NCBI GenBank assembly: GCA_022801475.1
Contig: JAAWSH010000002.1
Coordinates: forward strand, 1-23,290
DNA from: Acutalibacter sp.
GTDB lineage: Bacteria > Bacillota > Clostridia > Oscillospirales > Acutalibacteraceae
Reading direction: 5' to 3'
Length of the DNA stretch: 23,290 nucleotides
The notes below the pieces were generated by a model. It saw only the letters and a list, made by a program, of their open reading frames with translations. It searched no databases and had not been told where the DNA came from. Every line of letters begins with the position of its first letter. The first letter of the stretch is position 1. Positions 1 through 6,702 of the stretch are shown here, in pieces. The position numbers were made by a program, and so were the translations under genes.

Positions 1-18
1 AGAGAAGGAGGAGCAGTC

Positions 19-1791
19 ATGCTCAAAAACATGAAAGTCAAGATGAGCCTTATCATGGGCTTCTCGGTCACCATTCTGGTCAGTATAGTGATTGTCATTA
101 CTTCGCTGATCATCATGAACATGCAGTCCAGCGGCTACCAAAAGATTATTGACACCAATATCAAAGCCAGTACGCTGGTAAGAACCTGCCGGCTGGAGGT
201 TAACGTGGTAGCCCGTCACCTGCGAGACGCCACTTTGGCCAACGAGCCCGACGATATTAGCAGTTCTGAAGCCCAGGTGAACGAGCATTTGAAGCTTTTG
301 GAGGGTTACATTACCGAGCTGCGTGATATTCACGCCTTGAAAGACGAGACCAGCCTGAATAACTACATATCCGCTGTGCAGGTGTGGGGTGGTGAGGTCC
401 CCGATATTCTGGCCGAGGCCGCGGTAAATAATGACGAAAAAGCTATTTCTATGCTGCAAAATGATTGTAGTCCGGCCCTGGCCAAGGTGGATGAGTCCGC
501 AAGCCAGTTGCAGGCGGAAATTACCGCTGACCAGGATAATGTGGTAAAGCAGCAGGAAAATTTGGTGACGATTTCTATTATTTCTATCATCGCCGCGCTG
601 GTTTTGGCCACGATTCTGGTCATGTGGCTGGAGCTGCGCATTATCCGTAACATTACTGGTCCGGTCACCGAGGTCCGCACCGCGCTGATTGGTTACAGCG
701 AGGGCAACCTGGATATTCCCGTAAACTTTGAGAGCAAGAACGAGCTGGGCGATATGTGCGCCGCATTGCGTACCAGCCAGCGGGTACTTAGCAATGTGAT
801 TAATGATACCAACCGGCTGCTCCAGGCCATGGCGGATGGCAACTTCGACGTGCGCACCAATGCGGAAGAGGACTATGTGGGCATCCTTAGCGGTCTGCTT
901 TCGGCCATTCGGGGCATTAACCTGAATCTAAGCACCACTCTTTCTCAAATTCAGTCTTCTTCCGACCAGGTTTCTTCTGGCGCGGACCAGGTTTCCAACA
1001 GCGCGCAGACCCTGGCCCAGGGCGCAACCCAGCAGGCCAGCGCTGTGGAGGAGCTTTCCGCCACCATTACCGAGATTGCCCAGGGCGCCGAAGAGGGCGT
1101 CAGCCTGGCCCGGGATTCCAGCCAGCTTTCCAATGACGCCAGCGCCCAGATTACTGTGTGCAGCGACTTGATGCAGAGCACGGTCAGCGCCATGAACGAC
1201 ATTAAGGCCGCCGCCGAAGAGGTGGGCACCATTATTGATACGATTTCTAACATCGCGTTCCAGACCAACATCCTGGCCCTAAACGCGGCTGTAGAGGCAG
1301 CCCGGGCCGGCGTGGCTGGCAAGGGTTTCGCGGTGGTTGCCGATGAGGTGCGTGTGTTGGCCTCCAAGTCTGATGAGGCCTCTCGTGCCACGAAAGAGCG
1401 CATTGAGCATGCCATTAACGCGGTGCAGAAGGGCAGCGCCTATGTGGCCGATGTTTCCGAGGCTTTGGATAAGACGGTGGGCATGGTGAACGGCGCTGTT
1501 GCCAAGATGGGCGACGTGGCCGACGCCAGCGAACACCAGGCAGAGTCTATTGAGCAGATCCGCGAGGGCATTAGCCAGATTTCCGCAGTGGTGCAGAGCA
1601 ACTCCGCTACCAGTGAAGAGAGCGCCGCTGCCAGCGAACAGCTGTCCTCTCAAGCTCAGCTGATGGATCAGTTGATGAGCAAGTTCCGTCTGCGGGAGTA
1701 CAGCGAGGGTAATGCCCCCGCTCCTGTACACACTAGCTCCGTGGGCTCCAGCGATAACTTTGGCGGCAGCGCGGGCTACGACAAGTATTGA
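19..1791 (+). CDS. Methyl-accepting chemotaxis protein (transmembrane chemoreceptor)
   Basis: This is a membrane chemoreceptor that senses ligands outside the cell and controls the CheA kinase. The 590-residue protein has a first membrane segment at about residues 9-31 and an outer helical ligand-binding region of about 150 residues with no recognisable Cache or PAS motif (four-helix-bundle-like). A second membrane segment lies at about 184-206, followed by a HAMP domain and what looks like a second, divergent HAMP (LLQAMADGNFDV). The cytoplasmic helical hairpin has the diagnostic tip FQTNILALNAAVEAARAG at about 414-431, which binds CheA/CheW. The C-terminal tail is Gly/Ser-rich and has no CheR-docking pentapeptide. 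The ATG is preceded by GGAGGAG, so the start is firm. A terminator follows, so it is the last gene of its unit; anything upstream lies outside the window. Ligand unknown. Confidence 0.96.
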   Translation: MLKNMKVKMSLIMGFSVTILVSIVIVITSLIIMNMQSSGYQKIIDTNIKASTLVRTCRLEVNVVARHLRDATLANEPDDISSSEAQVNEHLKLLEGYITELRDIHALKDETSLNNYISAVQVWGGEVPDILAEAAVNNDEKAISMLQNDCSPALAKVDESASQLQAEITADQDNVVKQQENLVTISIISIIAALVLATILVMWLELRIIRNITGPVTEVRTALIGYSEGNLDIPVNFESKNELGDMCAALRTSQRVLSNVINDTNRLLQAMADGNFDVRTNAEEDYVGILSGLLSAIRGINLNLSTTLSQIQSSSDQVSSGADQVSNSAQTLAQGATQQASAVEELSATITEIAQGAEEGVSLARDSSQLSNDASAQITVCSDLMQSTVSAMNDIKAAAEEVGTIIDTISNIAFQTNILALNAAVEAARAGVAGKGFAVVADEVRVLASKSDEASRATKERIEHAINAVQKGSAYVADVSEALDKTVGMVNGAVAKMGDVADASEHQAESIEQIREGISQISAVVQSNSATSEESAAASEQLSSQAQLMDQLMSKFRLREYSEGNAPAPVHTSSVGSSDNFGGSAGYDKY

Positions 1792-1837
1792 TTGCCTGGC
1801 CGCCAAGGAAGATTAGAGAAAAATAGTTAAGCATATG

Positions 1838-1871
1838 CCGGGCGGTCTGATATTGTAGGCCGTCCGGTTTT
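1838..1871 (+). terminator. Rho-independent terminator after the chemoreceptor gene
   Basis: The arms CCGGGCGGTC (1838-1847) and GGCCGTCCGG (1858-1867) pair over 10 bp with two G-T wobbles around a 10-base loop, followed directly by TTTT. It lies about 45 bases after the chemoreceptor stop codon and separates that gene from the FtsA-like gene. Confidence 0.75.
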
Positions 1872-1881
1872 GCGATACAAT
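1853..1881 (+). promoter_or_regulatory. Possible sigma-A promoter for the FtsA-like gene
   Basis: TTGTAG (1853-1858) and TACAAT (1876-1881) are 17 bp apart. The -10 box is good and the -35 box is poor (only TTG matches). The -35 box sits inside the loop and right arm of the terminator. This is the only candidate I see upstream of the FtsA-like gene, which starts about 100 bases downstream. The rest of the gap (1792-1989) shows nothing else. Confidence 0.35.
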
Positions 1882-1989
1882 GAAAGATGGCGGCGGTTAC
1901 AGGGAAGACTGGTTTAAGAGAGTGTAAGTGCTGTAAAGCTGGATGCTTGCTCTGGAAGGGAAAATTTGATTTGGTGAGAGGTGATTGCT

Positions 1990-4275
1990 TTGCCGGAGGT
2001 CTTAAAAGAGCAGGAGGCGGGTACCGTATTCGCCCTGGATATAGGAACGCGGAGCATTATCGGAATGCTGGGCCATGGAGAAAACGGCCGTTTCTGCGTA
2101 ACAGCCATTGAGAAAGAGGAGCATGGCCGCAGAGCGATGCTGGATGGACAGATTGTGGAAATTGAGCAGGTGTCCGCAGTGGCCAGAGAAGTGGTGCGCC
2201 GGCTGGAAGAGAAAACCGGCGTCCGGCTGCGTCGGGTATGTGTGGCAGCGGCAGGCCGCGCGCTGAAGTCCAAGTCGGCGGGTTTTCAGCTAAGTTTTGA
2301 CGAGCTGCGCCGGGCTGACGAGGATGTGATTGGCCAATTAGAGGCCGGAGCCGTCTCGGAAGCGGAAAAATTGGTGGCGGCAGAAAGCGCCGGGCAAGGC
2401 CGGTTTTACATGGTGGGCTATACGGCCCGCCAGTATGTGGTAGACGGGTACCCCATGGCGAATTTATTGGACCACCGGGGGCAGGTCTTTCAGGCAGATG
2501 TGGTGGCTACCTTTTTGCCCAGCGGCGTGGTGGAGAGCCTTTACGCCGTGATGAGCAGGCTGGGCCTGGAGGTCTCCAGCCTGACGCTGGAACCAATCGC
2601 GGCCCTAAACGCGGCAATCCCTGGGGACATCCGCCTGCTGAATCTGGTGCTGGTGGATATTGGCGCGGGCACCTCGGACATTGCTGTGTGCAGGGAAGGC
2701 AGTGTGGTGGGGTATACCATGGCTACCGTGGCGGGGGATGAAGTTACCGAGCTGCTGATGCGCAGCTTGCTAGTGGATTTTAAAACCGCAGAACGGCTGA
2801 AGATGGGGCTGGGTTCGGTGGAGCCCCTGCAATATCCCGACATCCTGGGCGTTAAGCATGAGATTACAAGTGATAATTTGGCGGAGCTTTTGCAGCCCGC
2901 TGCCCAGCGCTTGGCCAAGGAGATTGCCGCTAGTGTGCTGGAACTAAACGGCGGGGTCCCCTCCGCAGTGTTTTTGGCGGGAGGCGGCAGCAAGCTGCTG
3001 GGCCTGCCCCAGATGGTGGCCGCCGAGCTAGAGATGAGCGAGGCTAGGGTTGCTTTGGCGGGCAACCATTTTGGAGACAGCGCTTTTTCGGAAGAATATG
3101 ACCTGAACGATCCAGAGTACGCCACCCCCCTGGGCATTGGAACCTCGGCGGCGCTGGGAATGATCAACGACAGCTATATGATTACCCTTAACGGCCTGCC
3201 TGCCAAGCTGTTCCGCAACGGAACCCTAAATCTGCGGGACGTGCTGCTGATGAATGGCTTTCACTATGCGGACATGATGGGCAGGACCGGGGCTAATCTG
3301 TCCTTTACCTTAAATGGCCGGCGGGAATTCTTCCGGGGTATGCCGGGGGTGGAGTCCCGCATGATGATTAATGGGGAGGAGGCCCAGCTTTCTACCGTGG
3401 TCCAGGCAGGGGACCGCATCGACTTTACGCCAGCGCGGCCCGGCGTCTCTGCCAGCCAGACCCTTGCCCAGCTGCTGGGTGAGGACTTCTCCGGCCTGGC
3501 AACTGTCAACGGGGAGGCAATGGAGCTTAGCTATTCCATTCGCCAGGGCGACGCGGTAGAGACTGCCGGCGGGGAGATTCCCCACCGAGACAGCCCCAGT
3601 GTCTCCCGGCCGCAGCCCGCCATAAAGGCGCAGGCTCCTGCGGAGGGTACAACCGAAAGGCGCGGACCCAGGCCCTTGCCAGAGGGAAAGGGACGGCCTG
3701 TGCCAGCCATAGAGCCTGTAAAGGAAGCATCAGCCGCGTCCAAGGAGGCGGTTCCTGTAAAGGAAAAGGACGTTACAGAAAAGACGCTCCCGCCGCCTGT
3801 CAAGGCTGTAGAAGAGACTGCCGGGAGTCCGGCCCGGCCCCAAGCATCTCCAGGCAAAGAGGAGGAGGCCCTGTTGGCGGAAGAAAAGACGCCCCGGGAA
3901 AAGCCCGTCCCCCTGGTAGAGGCCGCCCCTGAAAAGCCGGTGGAAAGCGCCCCTCTGGCAGAAAAGCCGGCGGCGCCTTTTCAAGAGAAGAAAGCCATAA
4001 GCCCGAATCCCCTGGCCCCAGCCCGTCCCGTGGAAGAGCCCGCGGGACAGCTCTCCTTTGACCGGGGGCTGCTGGTGGTGCTGAATGGCAAACCCCTGCA
4101 CCTGCCCCCCAAAACCCAGGGCGGCGACTATTTTTTGATGGATGTGCTGGAATATTCCGGCCTGGACTTTAGCCATCTGGAGCGCCCGGTGGATTTAAAA
4201 GTGAATGGGGTGGAGGGGCAGTTTAGCCAGATGCTGCACAGAAACGACCAAATCACCATAAAATATAGAGATTAG
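1990..4275 (+). CDS. FtsA-like actin-fold ATPase with long linker and repeated C-terminal domains
   Basis: The N-terminal 380 residues are an FtsA/PilM-type actin-fold domain: a phosphate-1 motif with DIGTRS at about 17-22, a phosphate-2 motif VDIGAGTSD from 222, and an adenosine motif LAGGGSKL at about 329-336. FtsA anchors FtsZ to the membrane, and PilM acts in type IV pilus assembly. At 761 residues this protein is nearly twice the usual FtsA length. After the ATPase come beta-rich stretches with repeated NG and GD turns (about 397-520), a Pro/Glu/Lys-rich linker (about 526-685) and a last beta-rich module (about 693-761) resembling the first. I chose TTG at 1990, not GTG at 1981, because GAGAGGTGA lies just upstream of the TTG and overlaps the GTG. 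It may pair with the lipoprotein gene 16 bases downstream. A true division FtsA seems less likely than a specialised paralogue; its target is unknown. Confidence 0.8.
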   Translation: MPEVLKEQEAGTVFALDIGTRSIIGMLGHGENGRFCVTAIEKEEHGRRAMLDGQIVEIEQVSAVAREVVRRLEEKTGVRLRRVCVAAAGRALKSKSAGFQLSFDELRRADEDVIGQLEAGAVSEAEKLVAAESAGQGRFYMVGYTARQYVVDGYPMANLLDHRGQVFQADVVATFLPSGVVESLYAVMSRLGLEVSSLTLEPIAALNAAIPGDIRLLNLVLVDIGAGTSDIAVCREGSVVGYTMATVAGDEVTELLMRSLLVDFKTAERLKMGLGSVEPLQYPDILGVKHEITSDNLAELLQPAAQRLAKEIAASVLELNGGVPSAVFLAGGGSKLLGLPQMVAAELEMSEARVALAGNHFGDSAFSEEYDLNDPEYATPLGIGTSAALGMINDSYMITLNGLPAKLFRNGTLNLRDVLLMNGFHYADMMGRTGANLSFTLNGRREFFRGMPGVESRMMINGEEAQLSTVVQAGDRIDFTPARPGVSASQTLAQLLGEDFSGLATVNGEAMELSYSIRQGDAVETAGGEIPHRDSPSVSRPQPAIKAQAPAEGTTERRGPRPLPEGKGRPVPAIEPVKEASAASKEAVPVKEKDVTEKTLPPPVKAVEETAGSPARPQASPGKEEEALLAEEKTPREKPVPLVEAAPEKPVESAPLAEKPAAPFQEKKAISPNPLAPARPVEEPAGQLSFDRGLLVVLNGKPLHLPPKTQGGDYFLMDVLEYSGLDFSHLERPVDLKVNGVEGQFSQMLHRNDQITIKYRD

Positions 4276-4291
4276 AAAGACGTGGTATAAA

Positions 4292-4765
4292 ATGAAGCAC
4301 AAAGGTTTTTTACCGGTTTTGGCGGCGGCGGTCCTTACCCTGGCGCTGACCGCCTGCGGAGGCGGCGGAAATTCCTCCAGCTCGGGGCTGACCCAGGCAG
4401 AGGGCTCTGGGGCGGCCAATGAGTCCTCCGGGGCGGCGGAGAGTTCCAGCAGCGGTTTGGCGGCTTCTTCGGCTGGGGCCAGTTCGGAGGAGCAGCGGCA
4501 CATGATGACAGTGGATGAAACGTTGGAGTACTTTGCCACCCTGGACCCTGCCGCCCTGGGGCTGGAGAAAGCCAGTATGGGGGAGTACCAGACCTATCCC
4601 AACGAAAAGGCGGTGCCTGTGGATGGCCTGCCCTGCATGAAGGTGGTGGTCTATTCTGATACAGAGGCGGGCAACAACGTGCCAGAGGCCACTTTTCTGG
4701 TGGCCCGGGACGGCACGGCAATTTACCGGCTAGAAGGGGACACAGCGGAAAAAATCGAGTTTTAG
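4292..4765 (+). CDS. Small secreted lipoprotein of unknown function
   Basis: The 157-residue product begins with a lysine-bearing n-region, a hydrophobic core and the lipobox LTAC, so the mature protein would start at Cys21 and be lipid-anchored on the outer face of the membrane. A Gly/Ser/Ala-rich tether of about 45 residues follows, then a compact domain of about 85 residues containing a single Cys (GLPCMKVVVYSD) and ending in beta-like strands (TFLVARDGTAIYRLEGD). I do not recognise the family. The start codon lies 16 bases after the FtsA-like stop, with only a weak ribosome site, so it is probably co-transcribed with that gene. No terminator is clear after it. Confidence 0.75.
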   Translation: MKHKGFLPVLAAAVLTLALTACGGGGNSSSSGLTQAEGSGAANESSGAAESSSSGLAASSAGASSEEQRHMMTVDETLEYFATLDPAALGLEKASMGEYQTYPNEKAVPVDGLPCMKVVVYSDTEAGNNVPEATFLVARDGTAIYRLEGDTAEKIEF

Positions 4766-5159
4766 CAGGGCGCGCTTCTCTGGATATATTTTTCTTCTTG
4801 CTCCAATATATATAGGACTAGGCTGGCAGTGGGAACAAATCCCAGGGAGAAAATTGGGGGAAGGTATTGCAGAATTTGCGGAAACATGATATACTTGGAT
4901 ATATCTGAAAATGGGGCATTTATCTGAACTCTGCCCTGAAACTGTAAAAGCCTGGCAGGAAAACGCGTTTTTCCCGCCAATACTGGCTTTCCAGCCCTGC
5001 TATTCGCCGCCTGCGGGGGAAAACGCGTCTATGTTTTTCCCTAAAACGGCGGCCGCCCTGAACAGGGGAAAGCCTGAAGAGCAAAGATAGAATGTTCGCG
5101 GATTATAAAGCGCTGGGTGAGATAAGAAATTTCCTGTGCTATGGAAAGGGGACAGATCA
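4766..5159 (+). promoter_or_regulatory. 394-base gap holding the flgB operon promoter and a long hairpin-rich leader
   Basis: No gene is supported here. After the promoter at 4867-4895 the predicted transcript has a leader of about 258 bases before flgB. Hairpins visible by eye: 4954-4978 (GGCAGGAAAA with TTTTCCCGCC, one mismatch, 5-base loop), 4983-4994 (CTGG-CTTT-CCAG), 5017-5041 (GGGAAAA with TTTTCCC) and 5056-5067 (CCCT-GAAC-AGGG). The 11-base word GGAAAACGCGT occurs at 4958-4968 and 5018-5028, each time leading to TTTTTCCC, so the arms could exchange partners. I did not see the conserved core of the class I cyclic-di-GMP riboswitch known from the leader of the C. difficile flgB operon. 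Confidence 0.5.
4867..4895 (+). promoter_or_regulatory. Sigma-A promoter of the flagellar operon (extended -10)
   Basis: TTGCAG (4867-4872) and TATACT (4890-4895) are separated by 17 bp, and TG at 4887-4888 makes an extended -10 element. It is the best promoter in the gap and reads toward flgB. Predicted transcription start is near 4902. No SigD/sigma-28-type box (TAAA then GCCGATAT) was seen here. Confidence 0.65.
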
Positions 5160-5546
5160 ATGAATGGACTGACCAACAACAGTATGCGGATGATGGAGCG
5201 CTCCATGGAGTTTCTGTGGACCAAGCAGGCCGCACTGCTGGATAATATCGCCAATGTGGAGACCCCCAACTACCGGCCAAAGCTGGTCACGTTTGAGGAG
5301 CAGTTCCAGGCCAGCCTGGAGGCCGCGGACCACGGCCGGAATAAAGTGAGTAAGCAGACCATGCGCAAGGCCATTGAGGGCGCCCAGTGGGATGTGGAAG
5401 AGCTGGAAGAGGTGACCCGCATGGATGATAATGGGGTCAATATCACAGAGCAGATGACAGAGCTTCTGCGCAACTCTTACCAAATGCAGTATGTGTACCA
5501 GAGCATCAGCAGTGACCTTAGCGCCCTGCGCACCGCCATGGGCTAA
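5160..5546 (+). CDS. flgB: Flagellar basal-body rod protein FlgB
   Basis: FlgB is a proximal rod subunit exported by the flagellar type III system and assembled outside the membrane. The 128-residue length is normal. The family signature near the N terminus is clear: a helix with LLDNIANVETPNYRP (about 25-39) that forms the D0 coiled coil with the C-terminal helix. The C-terminal NITEQMTELLRNSYQMQYVYQSISS segment is also typical. I chose ATG 5160 because GAAAGGGGA precedes it by about 8 bases; the in-frame ATG at 5136 adds eight non-conserved residues and has no ribosome site. It is the first gene of the flagellar operon. Confidence 0.96.
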   Translation: MNGLTNNSMRMMERSMEFLWTKQAALLDNIANVETPNYRPKLVTFEEQFQASLEAADHGRNKVSKQTMRKAIEGAQWDVEELEEVTRMDDNGVNITEQMTELLRNSYQMQYVYQSISSDLSALRTAMG

Positions 5547-5560
5547 AACGCGCCACATAA

Positions 5561-5620
5561 CCTGGAAGAAGGCGGGCGCCAAAGGCAAAAGCAAAGGACT
5601 TCCTGTCCCCAGGACCCGCC
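5561..5620 (+). other. Branched hairpin in the flgB-flgC gap
   Basis: GGCGGG (5571-5576) pairs with CCCGCC (5615-5620) and encloses GGAC-TTCCT-GTCC (5596-5608). CCTGG (5561-5565) could instead pair with CCAGG (5609-5613). No T-run follows, so it is not an intrinsic terminator. Pairing was done by eye. Confidence 0.35.
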
Positions 5621-5666
5621 GGGCGCTGTGAAAGAATTCTTTGAAAGAAAGGGAAGGACGAGGACA

Positions 5667-6131
5667 ATGGCATTTTTGGGTACCATCAACATAATTGGCT
5701 CTGGACTGACAGCGGAACAGCTTCGGCTGGATGTGATTTCAGAAAATATCACGAATTTAAACACAACCCGTACAGAAAACGGCGAGGGCCCGTACCGCCG
5801 GAAGGTTGTGGTGTTCGAGGCCCAGAGCGGTCGGGACAGCTTCCGCATGGCAATGGCCAACGCGATGGGGGCTTCCAACCGGGGCAGCGAGGCCACGGCC
5901 GGGGTGCAGGTGACGGAGATCCGCGAGGATGACCTTACCGATTTTCCGCTGACCTATGACCCCACCCACCCCGACGCCAATGAGGAAGGCTATGTACAGA
6001 TGCCAAACATCACCCTGGTAAAAGAAATTACGGATGCAATGGCAGCCACCCAGGCATATTCCGCCAATGTGACGGCTTTCAACACTTTGAAGAGCGTGAT
6101 TGCCAAGGGACTAGAGATTGGCACACGTTAA
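5667..6131 (+). CDS. flgC: Flagellar basal-body rod protein FlgC
   Basis: FlgC is a proximal rod subunit that stacks with FlgB. The 154-residue protein has the rod/hook N-terminal motif SGLTAEQLRLDVISENITNL (about 11-30) and the C-terminal helix DAMAATQAYSANVTAFNTLKS. The start at 5667 (MAFLGTIN) is preceded by AGGACGAGG; an upstream in-frame ATG at 5628 would add 13 residues not found in the family. The gap after flgB is 120 bases and contains a hairpin. Confidence 0.96.
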   Translation: MAFLGTINIIGSGLTAEQLRLDVISENITNLNTTRTENGEGPYRRKVVVFEAQSGRDSFRMAMANAMGASNRGSEATAGVQVTEIREDDLTDFPLTYDPTHPDANEEGYVQMPNITLVKEITDAMAATQAYSANVTAFNTLKSVIAKGLEIGTR

Positions 6132-6147
6132 AAGTTCCACAAGATAA

Positions 6148-6257
6148 ATTCTTTAGAAGAATAAAAATTTTCGTGCTTTTATAATTTGCGCCCTTGTCAA
6201 TACTGTATAAAACATGTATAATATAGAGGGTTTTGGCTTGCTTTTAAGCCGCCTCTA
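6148..6257 (+). promoter_or_regulatory. Sigma-A promoter upstream of fliE, with overlapping inverted repeat
   Basis: TTGTCA (6194-6199) and TATAAT (6217-6222) are 17 bp apart: five of six and six of six consensus bases. The start of transcription would be near 6229. An imperfect inverted repeat straddles it: TAGAGG (6224-6229) with CCTCTA (6252-6257), and inside it GGCTT (6235-6239) with AAGCC (6246-6250). This could be an operator or a leader hairpin. Just upstream is a weak AT hairpin, ATTCTT-TAG-AAGAAT (6148-6162). The promoter would let fliE and later genes be expressed apart from flgB and flgC. Confidence 0.65.
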
Positions 6258-6280
6258 AACGTAGGAAGGAAGGATTCGCT

Positions 6281-6568
6281 ATGATTCAATCAATTGGGCC
6301 TATCACCTCGCTGTTTGAGCCAAAAGAGACCGAACAGGCTGGACAGGCCGGCGGCTTTGGAGATATTTTTAAGATGGCCATTGACGCGGTGAAGGAAACC
6401 GACGCTGAAAAGACGCAGATGCAGTACTTGATGGCCACCGGACAGCTGGATAACCCCGCAGAGCTTAGCCTGGCCGCCAGCAAGTATGAGCTTTCCGTAA
6501 ACCTTTTGGTGCAGCTGCGCAACCGCGCCCTGGACGCTTATAACGAGCTGATCCGTATTACCCTGTAA
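6281..6568 (+). CDS. fliE: Flagellar hook-basal body protein FliE
   Basis: FliE links the MS ring (FliF) to the rod and is needed for export of rod proteins. The product is 95 residues, the usual length. The first half contains FGDIFKMAIDAVKETDAEKTQMQYLMATGQ. The conserved C-terminal part contains LSLAASKYELSVNLLVQLRNRALDAYNELIRI, where the family normally has a similar helix ending in YQEIMRM. GTAGGAAGGAAGG just upstream gives a strong ribosome site. It follows its own predicted promoter and is separated from flgC by 149 bases. Confidence 0.95.
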   Translation: MIQSIGPITSLFEPKETEQAGQAGGFGDIFKMAIDAVKETDAEKTQMQYLMATGQLDNPAELSLAASKYELSVNLLVQLRNRALDAYNELIRITL

Positions 6569-6603
6569 GGACCGGGTGGGTCCCTGGGTGAAGGGGATGC
6601 TGG

Positions 6604-6660
6604 GTTTTGCATGAAAAGAGCGGTTCTGTATTATTGGGGAGCGCTGTTTTCATGCAAAGC
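6604..6660 (+). other. Long hairpin between fliE and fliF
   Basis: Bases 6604-6622 pair with 6642-6660: 19 positions with a single G-G mismatch and one wobble, around a 19-base loop. The core is TTTTGCATGAAAA pairing with TTTTCATGCAAA. No T-run follows on either strand, so it does not look like a terminator. A second small hairpin, GGACC with GGGTCC, sits just after the fliE stop (6569-6583). The long hairpin lies about 43 bases before the fliF start. Confidence 0.7.
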
Positions 6661-6702
6661 GGGTGTTACATGGAACAAAGCCGGTTTAGGAGGTTTAGCC
6701 AA

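Noticed and set aside
4784..4813. ATATATT/AATATAT hairpin after the lipoprotein as a terminator.
   Set aside because: AT-only stem with a 14-base loop and no following T-run.
4902..5159. Class I cyclic-di-GMP riboswitch upstream of flgB.
   Set aside because: Expected from C. difficile, but I could not find the conserved core in this leader; a covariance search would be decisive.
6607..6702. A 32-residue N-terminal extension of FliF from ATG 6607.
   Set aside because: It has no ribosome site and would encode through the 19-position hairpin; AGGAGG fits the GTG at 6703.
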